Source: CAYHDN01 sp964355425 (lineage in GTDB: Bacteria; Patescibacteriota; UBA1384; XYA2-FULL-43-10; CAINNR01). From it: a stretch of DNA of 27,545 nucleotides. The notes under the pieces were generated by a model, which had not been told where the DNA came from, made no database searches, and worked only from the letters and a program-made list of their open reading frames with translations. Where the stretch lies: contig CAYHDN010000005.1 in assembly GCA_964355425.1 (NCBI GenBank), positions 1 through 27,545 of the forward strand, given 5' to 3'. Shown one piece after another: positions 14,460 through 20,416 of this stretch. Both the position numbers and the translations under genes were made by a program. Numbering within the stretch: the first letter of the stretch is position 1; each line of letters begins with the position of its first letter.

Positions 14460-15341
14460 TTACTCGACCGGATCGGCGACATTGGGGTGATCCGGTTGCA
14501 GATCCCACGGTTGACCGGATGTACCATGATCCGGCACATCAGGCGCCGGCGGTCCGACGCCGGGCGGGGTGATCGGATTCGTCGGCCCACCCGGATTGTC
14601 GGGCGGATCCGCCGGCGCTCCACTTGGCGGCGGAGGAGGATTCGGCGTGCCAGGACCGCAGGTACCGTCAGGTGACGGCGAAGGCGGCTTGCATATCCTG
14701 TGCACCGTAGTAGGCACAAGGGTTGCGGCTCCGATCGGCTCACGGACTTCGCTTGCCGGGTTGCCGCGTTCGATTGCACCACCAACGGAGCGGCAGACCG
14801 GGGAGGAAATGACGGCCAAGACATCCTTACCCTCAATAGGCAAGAAATCAAGGGCGACATTTTCTGTCACCGCCGGTGTAATCTCCAGCTTCTTCGCCGG
14901 TTCGACCGGCGGGAGCTCTCCCAGCCCCGGTAGCGTCGCCGTCGGTAGACACAATCGCCACGTGTGCGGCGCATCTGCCGGCTGAAGTAACCGACAGTAG
15001 TAAGCGTAGTTGTAGACCACGCCGTTCCTGTCTTTCCAGCTGTAGTAAGGGGCGGTCACATGGGGAATGTTGGCTCTGAAACAAGCCTCGACAACCCCTT
15101 TGAAGCTCTGGCCATCCCGGTCGCAGCCCTCTGGTACGGTGGCCAGAAAAGCGACCTCAGCGGCAGTCAGCGGGCGGATCCAGTCAATGTAGAGCTGGGT
15201 CTTGCCACCGAACTCGACGGACTGGGCGGGTGCAGGCACCACAGCGGCCGGCGCGTTACTGGCAGCCGGGGCACCTTCATTGTCCTGCGCCCACACTCCG
15301 CTGAGTGTGAGCAGTGCGATCATGATCATGAGGTGCCGCAT
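14460..15341 (-). CDS. Secreted Pro/Gly-rich-tailed protein of unknown function, GC-rich
   Basis: I do not recognise this protein of 293 residues. MRHLMIMIALLTLSGVWA is a signal peptide, then QDNEGAPAASNAPAAVV..., similar to the beginning of the mature 1-893 protein. A central domain of about 170 residues contains several Cys (GCDRDGQSFKGVVEACF, YAYYCRLL, WRLCLP, SPVCRSV, HRICKPP) compatible with disulfides outside the cell. The last 70 residues are Pro/Gly/Asp-rich and probably extended. The start at 15341 is chosen over longer frames because the signal peptide begins there and the GGAGGTGAGG of the preceding gene's end serves as ribosome site. It lies 2 nt after the stop of the 15344-16453 gene: a coupled pair, probably exported together. 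Confidence 0.85.
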   Translation of the reverse strand: MRHLMIMIALLTLSGVWAQDNEGAPAASNAPAAVVPAPAQSVEFGGKTQLYIDWIRPLTAAEVAFLATVPEGCDRDGQSFKGVVEACFRANIPHVTAPYYSWKDRNGVVYNYAYYCRLLQPADAPHTWRLCLPTATLPGLGELPPVEPAKKLEITPAVTENVALDFLPIEGKDVLAVISSPVCRSVGGAIERGNPASEVREPIGAATLVPTTVHRICKPPSPSPDGTCGPGTPNPPPPPSGAPADPPDNPGGPTNPITPPGVGPPAPDVPDHGTSGQPWDLQPDHPNVADPVE

Positions 15342-15343
15342 GG

Positions 15344-16453
15344 CTACCTCACCTCCAGCTTCAGGTAGTCGACGGCCAGGCCGTCGCTGACGTTCACGAT
15401 CTTCCACTGGTCGGGCTTGTCGCGGCCTTCCCAGGTCAGACGGACACACATGGCGCCGGGCGCGTAGTTATTCATCGGAATGAACTTCGCCCAGCGTCCG
15501 TCGTAACTGCGTTCCCCACGGTGATCAAGGGTCTCGATCTTGGCAATGACCCCCGTAGGGAGGTTGAGTCGCCAGTTGCACTTGGTTGCTACCGCAGGTG
15601 GGGTCGGCGCGGTCGCGGTTGTCGGCGCGGTCGGTGGCACCAATACTTGCGTGCCGGCGACGGACGATGCCCACGACTCAAGACGTGCCAAACGCACATC
15701 CTGTGTATCGTTGCGCGCCGTCTCGACATCAAGTTGGCGGGTGATCGCAGTGTCGTTGAGGTTCAGTCCTTCGATGGCCTTCGCCACCTGCTCCTGAACC
15801 TTACCGAAAGCCTCGGCAGTCCGACGGAAGTTCTCCGTGGTCGCTTTGGCATCGGCAAACTGCGAGCCGTCCATAGTTGTGATCGTTGCCGAAGATGAAT
15901 CCTGCGCGGGGTTGGACGGCACCACATAAAGAAGTGAGTACTCTACGAAGTTGTCATGCGACATCCCAAGGAGGCTCATCAGTCCGTTGATGATCGGCTC
16001 CTTGAAGCCGAATATCCGGACTTCGTGGCTCTCGCCGTTCTTGACGGTGAGCCGAAAGCGAAGTGGCGTCGCTAGTCCTCCGGGTGCAGGCATGAACTGG
16101 CCCAACTCCCCGATGTGCCCATAGGCATCATCGGAGGTGAAGGGCGTCCAGTCTCCGCGCTGCGGGGTTGCCATGCACGAGAACTGGAAATGAAAGTCGC
16201 GCAGGTGTACGCCGGCGTGTACCTGAAGAACCTGGCACCGAACATCTTCGCCAGGTCTCGGCCGGAGCGTATTCCCGGTCGGGGTCAGTTCGCCCGATTG
16301 GGACCCGACGAAGCGGACCAGGTAACGGCTCTCCACCTTGCCGTCGCGGACGGAAAAGATGAAGGTCGGCACCAAACTGATAGCCTGCGCCGTCGGCACG
16401 AAGCCGACGAGCAAGAACACGACGACGACGAACAACCAAACGTAACGACGCAT
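15344..16453 (-). CDS. Secreted protein of unknown function with coiled-coil region, GC-rich
   Basis: I do not recognise this 369-residue protein. The start ATG at 16453 (MRRYVWLFVVVVFLLVGFVPTAQA) is preceded by GGAGGTGA at 4 nt and begins a textbook signal peptide cut after AQA. A beta-rich region follows (SLVPTFIFSVRDGKVESRYLVRFVGSQ), then a helical stretch at about 205-270 that could form a coiled coil (NFRRTAEAFGKVQEQVAKAI, AITRQLDVETARNDTQDVRL). A Pro/Ala/Thr linker leads to a C-terminal beta domain with Cys (KCNWRLNLPTGVIAK, APGAMCVRLTWEG). Domain order suggests an extracellular protein. It is the first gene of the GC-rich operon, coupled to the next, and sits directly upstream of the DUF11 surface operon on the same strand. 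Confidence 0.85.
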   Translation of the reverse strand: MRRYVWLFVVVVFLLVGFVPTAQAISLVPTFIFSVRDGKVESRYLVRFVGSQSGELTPTGNTLRPRPGEDVRCQVLQVHAGVHLRDFHFQFSCMATPQRGDWTPFTSDDAYGHIGELGQFMPAPGGLATPLRFRLTVKNGESHEVRIFGFKEPIINGLMSLLGMSHDNFVEYSLLYVVPSNPAQDSSSATITTMDGSQFADAKATTENFRRTAEAFGKVQEQVAKAIEGLNLNDTAITRQLDVETARNDTQDVRLARLESWASSVAGTQVLVPPTAPTTATAPTPPAVATKCNWRLNLPTGVIAKIETLDHRGERSYDGRWAKFIPMNNYAPGAMCVRLTWEGRDKPDQWKIVNVSDGLAVDYLKLEVR

Positions 16454-16565
16454 GTCGTCACCTCCGCCCTCGCGGGCGCATTGTATTATCCTGTTGCCCG
16501 CGATGGGCCTACAGGCATTTTCTATACGTACCGCCAAATCCTAGGCCACAAGGCCATAAGATAGG

Positions 16566-16699
16566 CAGAAATTTAGCCGGGAAGAAGGTGAGAAATGGAA
16601 GGCCACTTGTCGGCTGGCCCACATAGTTTATGGGGCCGTGCTGCCTAAAGCTTAAAACTCCTTCCATCCATAGGTCCCTAAATCCCAGCTAAGTTTCTG
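16566..16699 (-). ncRNA. Structured leader RNA, possibly a cis-regulatory element
   Basis: Nested helices spanning 134 nt: an outer 17-position stem (16683-16699 with 16566-16582, one wobble and one mismatch), a middle 8-bp stem (ATGGAAGG 16595-16602 with 16660-16667) and an inner hairpin GGCCC-a-CATA/TATG-GGGCC (16616-16637). The predicted minus-strand transcription start falls at the base of the outer stem. The rest of the 5' region (16454-16565) holds one more hairpin (GGCC-TTGT-GGCC) and the ribosome site. I match it to no known family; 6S-like shape was considered. Confidence 0.55.
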
Positions 16700-16705
16700 A
16701 CTACA

Positions 16706-16733
16706 ATAATATATGGCTTCTGGTTCTAGACAA
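16706..16733 (-). promoter_or_regulatory. Candidate promoter of the GC-rich secreted-protein operon
   Basis: TTGTCT (16728-16733), 16 nt, TATTAT (16706-16711) on the minus strand. Weaker than the other island promoters but placed exactly upstream of the structured leader. Confidence 0.55.
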
Positions 16734-16760
16734 AAAAAGCAGGACCGCCTCCTGCTTTTT
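16733..16760 (-). terminator. Terminator of dusB
   Basis: GCAGGA-CCGC-TCCTGC with A and T tracts on both sides, bidirectional, about 27 nt after the dusB stop codon. Confidence 0.88.
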
Positions 16761-16786
16761 CAAATATCTATTTCACCTTTAACAGT

Positions 16787-17818
16787 CTAGCATTTTTTTC
16801 CGCCGCTGTCAATGCCCTGTATAACTTTCCCACACCTCGTAGGTGTGGGAGGTTGAATTATGATTTTTTCAATTTCTAAAATACTCTTAACCACAACAAA
16901 TTTCTTTCGCAATTCTTTCGCCTGCGGATATCCTTTAAAATAGGCTAAGAGATGCTTTCTAAGCTCAATAATCCCCTTCTCGCCTTTGATTTTAAAGGCC
17001 AATTTGGCATGTTTGAGAATGGTTTTCTTTTTTAATTCCAATTTTTCAACGTCGGACAATTTTTCAAATTCCGGATTAAAGATAAATGGATTGCCCACCG
17101 CACCACGGCCAATAGCAACACCATCCAAGTTGCCAAGCTTCTCATCGATATCTTTTTGGCCTTTAATATCCCCATTTCCGATCACTTTGACATTTGGATT
17201 TTGGATTTTGGATTTCAGTGTATAGATGTTTTCCCATCTAGCACTACCGTTAAATCCGTCTTTATATGTTCGGCCGTGAATTATGAGAGCGTCGACTCCG
17301 GCGGCAATTAATTTTGGCCCAAATTCCAATATTTCGTCGTCATTTTCCCAACCCAAACGGGTTTTAACAGAAAGTGGCAATTTTGTCGCCGTGCGGACTG
17401 CTTTAACAACAGCGACTCCCCTCGCTTGATCACGCAAAAGCGTTGCTCCGTGATCAGAACCGACAACTTTCCGCGCCGGGCAGCCCATATTGATATCGAT
17501 GCCCGCTGGTTTCAAGTTTTCCTCAACCCATTTGGCCGCAACTGCAAACTTTTCCGGATGCTTGCCAAAAAGTTGAATAATAATCGGCATCTCTTTTTTT
17601 TGAAATTCCATTAAGTTATACGTTGGATTCGTTTTTAATTTATCTAATTTCGAACTTTTAGTTACAGAGTGAACGATCGCATCACAACTAACTAATTCTG
17701 TCATCAATAAATTAGCTCCCTGATTTTTGCAAATAATTCGAAAAGCCGAGTCGGTGTATCCGGCCATCGGCGACAACATTAGAATTGGTTTTTTTAATTC
17801 TTCCCAAATATTTTTCAT
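16787..17818 (-). CDS. dusB: tRNA-dihydrouridine synthase
   Basis: FMN enzyme that reduces uridines in tRNA to dihydrouridine. Visible family features: LSPMAGYTDSAFRIICKNQGANLLMTELVSCDAI (FMN-barrel start), DINMGCPARKVVGSDHGATLL with the catalytic Cys of NMGCP, VKTRLGW, IIHGRTYKDGFNGSARW, VIGNGDIK and GVAIGRGAVGNPFIF. Length 343 is slightly above average. Two repeat-derived additions keep the frame: SKIQNPNVK near 205 from an AT-rich mini-repeat and PPTPTRCGK near the C-terminus from a palindrome. The TATAAT box ends 6 nt before the ATG and there is no Shine-Dalgarno, so the mRNA is probably leaderless. The B subtype is a best guess. Confidence 0.93.
   Translation of the reverse strand: MKNIWEELKKPILMLSPMAGYTDSAFRIICKNQGANLLMTELVSCDAIVHSVTKSSKLDKLKTNPTYNLMEFQKKEMPIIIQLFGKHPEKFAVAAKWVEENLKPAGIDINMGCPARKVVGSDHGATLLRDQARGVAVVKAVRTATKLPLSVKTRLGWENDDEILEFGPKLIAAGVDALIIHGRTYKDGFNGSARWENIYTLKSKIQNPNVKVIGNGDIKGQKDIDEKLGNLDGVAIGRGAVGNPFIFNPEFEKLSDVEKLELKKKTILKHAKLAFKIKGEKGIIELRKHLLAYFKGYPQAKELRKKFVVVKSILEIEKIIIQPPTPTRCGKVIQGIDSGGKKC
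16828..16850. repeat. Palindromic repeat near the 3' end of dusB
   Basis: TCCCACACCT-CGT-AGGTGTGGGA, 10-bp perfect stem, 3-nt loop, read in frame as PPTPTRCGK. Confidence 0.7.
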
Positions 17819-17824
17819 GCAGAA

Positions 17825-17830
17825 ATTATA
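17825..17830 (-). promoter_or_regulatory. -10 box placing the dusB transcript start at the ATG
   Basis: TATAAT followed by TTCTGC then ATG. A TTTCAT hexamer lies 17 nt upstream. Confidence 0.6.
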
Positions 17831-17872
17831 TCTGATTTTTTTCGATTATGAAAGCTGGCAGTGATAAAAGTA

Positions 17873-17901
17873 TTGACAAATTTTAAATCATATGCTAGTA
17901 T
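17873..17901 (+). promoter_or_regulatory. Promoter of the 17.9-18.6 kb RNA/peptide unit
   Basis: TTGACA (17873-17878), 17 nt, TAGTAT (17896-17901), the latter preceded by TGC as in an extended -10. Predicted start near 17908. Confidence 0.8.
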
Positions 17902-18045
17902 ATTATTACAAAGTTGTTGGTGGAGACGCGGTTGGATTGGTGCGGAGCATCACATTACGAACTGGTTCTCCACTAGAGGAGAATCCACCGGCAAACTTCA
18001 TTCCCGTCCCTCGACTGGGGCGAACAGAGACAGGAGGCAAAGCAG

Positions 18046-18081
18046 ATGTGTAAACGACGGTGGACGGTGACGTTGCTGTGA
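18046..18081 (+). CDS. 11-residue leader-type ORF (MCKRRWTVTLL)
   Basis: ATG at 18046 has AGGAGG at 18032-18037, 8 nt upstream, the best ribosome site in the unit. Its TGA stop overlaps the ATG of the next ORF by one base (TGATG), a usual arrangement for translational coupling. Its product is basic with a single Trp; it may only serve to load ribosomes for the second ORF. Confidence 0.5.
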   Translation: MCKRRWTVTLL

Positions 18082-18206
18082 TGTACCAATATCTCGAGGT
18101 TCACACGGGCATCGCCATCAGCACCGGCTGTCTCCTGGGCAACGCCACGCACGTCGGCGTGGGCATCGGCACCTTCGCCATGACCACGGCTGCCGGCGCC
18201 GGCTAG
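18081..18206 (+). CDS. 41-residue Gly-rich hydrophobic peptide
   Basis: I do not recognise this peptide. It opens with MYQYLEVHTGIAISTG, continues CLLGNATHVGVGIGTF and ends AMTTAAGAG. The second half is Gly/Ala/Val/Ile-rich with small-residue spacing (GVGIG, GxxxG-like), enough for one membrane helix. It has one Cys, no Lys or Arg, and ends in a Gly/Ala run. Translation is suggested by the TGATG overlap with an upstream ORF that has a strong Shine-Dalgarno, and by codons of the same GC-rich style as the other islands. Size and composition recall bacteriocin-like or small membrane-active peptides, but no double-glycine leader, transporter or immunity gene is nearby, so this is only a guess. 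Confidence 0.5.
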   Translation: MYQYLEVHTGIAISTGCLLGNATHVGVGIGTFAMTTAAGAG

Positions 18207-18590
18207 TTCCAGGGCGCCCGCATCAGGTGCAAGAGACCGGATGATTCCGGTCCGGGAGGTCTACATTGAAGCTGTAGATTAACGGACTAGCCCACAGTCG
18301 CCAAGGCTAGTTCCGTCGCGCCGGCGACTAATCTGTGAGGATTGCTTGGAGAGTGTAGACTCTTGCGGGTGAATATCACTTTACAGACGGCATTGCTTCG
18401 TACCCCGGCTCCACGGGAGACACGAAAGTGAGGCACGGGGACATGGACCCCGGTTAGCCGAAATAGAATGCTGACCGTGAGCTGGTCAGGTTCTCCCTAA
18501 ACAGGTTCTTATTAGCTCATCGCCGGATACGAGAGCAATCGACGCCCGGCAGCGCAGGCGATTCAACAACCAACGCCTGCGCGACGAACC

Positions 18591-18623
18591 AATACCCCCT
18601 CCACACCGCGTGGAGGGGGTATT
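18591..18623 (+). terminator. 14-bp perfect hairpin ending the RNA/peptide unit
   Basis: AATACCCCCTCCAC pairs with GTGGAGGGGGTATT around ACCGC; followed by CGCATTTTATT, a weak T tract. Confidence 0.75.
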
Positions 18624-18656
18624 CGCATTTTATTAGACCAAATATAACCCATTTTC

Positions 18657-18692
18657 AGTAACGATTTAGTGCAATCGCACTAAATCGTTACT
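18657..18692. repeat. 16-bp-arm palindrome downstream of cysS
   Basis: AGTAACGATTTAGTGC-AATC-GCACTAAATCGTTACT. It is close to the cysS stop codon, could end cysS transcription, and shares the TAACGAT/ATCGTTA words with the palindromes at 8965 and 9593. Confidence 0.65.
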
Positions 18693-18714
18693 ATATTAGA
18701 GCATCTCTACATAA

Positions 18715-20085
18715 TTATTTTCTAAGTATTTTAGTTTCTTTACCAGAGTCCTCGACAACATATCCCAACTTCTCAATTTGCTCTCTAACTTCATCAGCAT
18801 GGCCAAAATCTTTCTCCTCGCGAGCATCTTGACGTTCATCAACTAATTTTTGAACTTCTGCTGGAATTTCATCAATAGTTGTTTTATCCAGATCCAACTC
18901 AAAAACTCTGTCCATTTCCAATGCTGTGGCTTTTTTGTCGCCGGCTGATATTTCTTCGTCACGCAACAAATTCCAAAAAACTGCCAGCGCCTTTGGTGTG
19001 TTTAGGTCGTTTTCAATCGCAGATTTGAAGCGTGATATGTACTCACTATCTATGGATCCCCGATCGGGTCGGGAATCATTTGCAATGATTTTCCTTGCCC
19101 GTACCAAGGCATTTTTGGCTCCATCAAGCGAATCCCAAGTAAAGTTCAATTTGTCGCGCCAGTGAGCGGAAAGACAAAGATAGCGGAAATCCAGCGGATC
19201 AAAACCTTTCTCGATAATATCATCCAGGGTATAGAAATTACCCAAACTTTTCGACATCTTTTTGCCGTCAACAAGCAAGTGCTCAGCGTGAAGCCAATAG
19301 TTGACGAATTTTTTGCCGGTTCTGGCTTCGCTTTGGGCAATTTCATTCTCGTGATGGGGGAAAATCAGGTCAACGCCGCCAGCATGGATATCAATCGTCT
19401 CGCCTAGTTTATCCTGACTCATTGCCGAACATTCAATATGCCAACCCGGCCGCCCTTTGCCGAGTTCAGTCCCTGTCCCGAGCCAAGTCGAGGGATCCCA
19501 AAAAATCTCACCATCTTTTTCGTCCCAGGCTTTCCAGAGAACAAAATCAGCTGGATTTTCTTTGCTGTATTCGTCCTGCGCGACTCTGGCTCCGGACTTT
19601 ATTCCTGTTTTATCCAAGTTCGACAATTTGCCGTAATCGACAAATTTGGCAATCGAGAAATATATTGAACCGTCGACACCCTTATAAGCGTAATCCTTAT
19701 CCAACAAATCTTTAACAAAAGCGACAATCTTCTCGACATACTCCGTCGCCTTGGGTGTTTCGGCTGGTTTTTTAATATTTAATTTTTCCAGGTCAGACCA
19801 GAACTTTGTTTCAAGATCCCGAGTTAATTTTTCAAACGCCGCTTTTTTTCCCTCGCTCCGAGCAATGGTCTTATCATCAATATCAGTGATATTCATCACC
19901 TGTTTGACGCCGTAGCCAAAAAATTCCAGAGTTCGGCGCAATATGTCCTCAAAAACAAAAGTCCGCAAGTTGCCGATGTGAGCGGAATCATAAACTGTCG
20001 GCCCGCAGGTATAAAGACTGACATTCTTGCCGGAAATCGGCCTAAACTCTTCAATTTTGCCCGATAGGGTGTTATATAGTCTCAT
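18715..20085 (-). CDS. cysS: Cysteinyl-tRNA synthetase
   Basis: Charges tRNA-Cys. Counting from MRLYNTLSGKIEEF at 20085 (456 residues), visible are YTCGPTVYDSAHIGNLRTF with zinc Cys27 and the HIGN signature at 36-39, GRPGWHIECSAMS, HHENEIAQSEA and KKMSKSLGNFYT (KMSKS). Length is normal, but two in-frame additions come from repeats: PSTWLGTGTEL before GKGRPGWHIECSAM, and DSRPDRGSIDSEY in the C-terminal helical domain. TGC-TAGTAT ends 6 nt before the ATG and no Shine-Dalgarno is present, so the mRNA is probably leaderless. An in-frame TTG two codons earlier is not needed. Confidence 0.96.
   Translation of the reverse strand: MRLYNTLSGKIEEFRPISGKNVSLYTCGPTVYDSAHIGNLRTFVFEDILRRTLEFFGYGVKQVMNITDIDDKTIARSEGKKAAFEKLTRDLETKFWSDLEKLNIKKPAETPKATEYVEKIVAFVKDLLDKDYAYKGVDGSIYFSIAKFVDYGKLSNLDKTGIKSGARVAQDEYSKENPADFVLWKAWDEKDGEIFWDPSTWLGTGTELGKGRPGWHIECSAMSQDKLGETIDIHAGGVDLIFPHHENEIAQSEARTGKKFVNYWLHAEHLLVDGKKMSKSLGNFYTLDDIIEKGFDPLDFRYLCLSAHWRDKLNFTWDSLDGAKNALVRARKIIANDSRPDRGSIDSEYISRFKSAIENDLNTPKALAVFWNLLRDEEISAGDKKATALEMDRVFELDLDKTTIDEIPAEVQKLVDERQDAREEKDFGHADEVREQIEKLGYVVEDSGKETKILRK
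19055..19077. repeat. Palindromic repeat inside cysS, same family as 5038-5061
   Basis: GATCCCCGA/TCGGGAATC with one mismatch; starts with the same GGATCCCCGA as the intergenic copy after rplA. Read in frame as DSRPDRGSI. Confidence 0.6.
19469..19500. repeat. Palindrome-like insertion in cysS before the HIECSAM motif
   Basis: TCCCGAGCCAAGTCGAGGGA is an imperfect hairpin. It encodes PSTWLGTGT, absent from typical CysRS between the FW and GKGRPGWHIECSAM segments. Confidence 0.55.
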
Positions 20086-20091
20086 AGTCAA

Positions 20092-20097
20092 ATACTA
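20092..20097 (-). promoter_or_regulatory. Extended -10 box placing the cysS transcript start at the ATG
   Basis: TGC-TAGTAT, then TTGACT, then ATG; same 6-nt spacing as dusB and prfB. Confidence 0.5.
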
Positions 20098-20115
20098 GCA
20101 GAAAGTTTCCGATTC

Positions 20116-20150
20116 AAAAAGGCCTCATGCTTTTGGCAATAGGCCTTTTT
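20116..20150 (-). terminator. Terminator after the zinc-ribbon gene
   Basis: AAAAAGGCCT/AGGCCTTTTT, 10-bp stem, 15-nt loop; bidirectional. It ends the recR-zinc-ribbon unit. Confidence 0.85.
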
Positions 20151-20167
20151 CTACTTTAATTTCGTTA

Positions 20168-20401
20168 TTAAGCCGCCTTGCGCAATCCCTCGGACATGTC
20201 ATCGTCGTAGGCAGGCGTTTTTTCATCCTCTGCTACAGACTCAAAATCCCTGTCAACATACTCCTGCGGCCCCTTCTCGATGTCGCTGTCTTCAGGCACT
20301 CCTTCCAAGTTTTGCAAAGCATTGCCACAATGGGGACAGCTTCCAGGGGTCGGGCTAGAGTATTCCTTGTCGCACTCTAGGCACCAAAACTGATCAGGCA
20401 T
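20168..20401 (-). CDS. Small zinc-ribbon protein
   Basis: A 77-residue acidic protein. Its N-terminus MPDQFWCLECDKEYSSPTPGSCPHCGNALQNL has CxxC...CxxC, a four-Cys zinc ribbon such as binds nucleic acid or protein. The rest (GVPEDSDIEKGPQEYVDRDFESVAEDEKTPAYDDDMSEGLRKAA) is acidic and probably disordered. It starts at 20401 with AAGGAGGAGG upstream, 15 nt after the recR stop codon, so it is co-transcribed with recR. Function is not clear; the neighbour suggests but does not prove a DNA-related role. Confidence 0.75.
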   Translation of the reverse strand: MPDQFWCLECDKEYSSPTPGSCPHCGNALQNLEGVPEDSDIEKGPQEYVDRDFESVAEDEKTPAYDDDMSEGLRKAA

Positions 20402-20416
20402 ATGCCTCCTCCTTAT

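Larger units (their letters stand above)
17908..18623 (+). ncRNA. Highly structured 0.7-kb transcript with two small ORFs
   Basis: This stretch between dusB and cysS has promoter and terminator but no long gene. The 5' part folds with GGTGGA/TCCACC (17919-17924, 17984-17989) around the hairpin TTCTCC/GGAGAA (17966-17983). The middle encodes the two small ORFs. From 18207 onward come GACCGGA/TCCGGTC (18235-18252), TCTACA/TGTAGA (18260-18278), a candidate H-type pseudoknot (18286-18292 with 18305-18311; 18296-18302 with 18323-18329), CTGACC/GGTCAG (18471-18489) and a 9-bp stem (18552-18560 with 18574-18582). The second pseudoknot strand can instead pair locally (GTCGC/GCGAC), so alternative folds exist. 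It matches none of tmRNA, RNase P, 6S or SRP RNA by eye. Confidence 0.6.

Noticed and set aside
16566..16699. 6S RNA
   Set aside because: The long stem with internal loops has a vaguely similar shape, but it is short, has no clear open-promoter-like bubble, and leads straight into a coding operon.
17861..18070. 69-codon plus-strand frame from 17861
   Set aside because: Its start lies upstream of the promoter, it has no ribosome site, and it crosses the -35/-10 region and leader hairpins.
17908..18623. tmRNA, RNase P RNA or SRP RNA
   Set aside because: None of the hallmark sequences is visible: no tmRNA tag frame or tRNA-like 3' end, no RNase P GAGGAAAGUC/ACAGAA core, no SRP GGUC..GGAAG loop.
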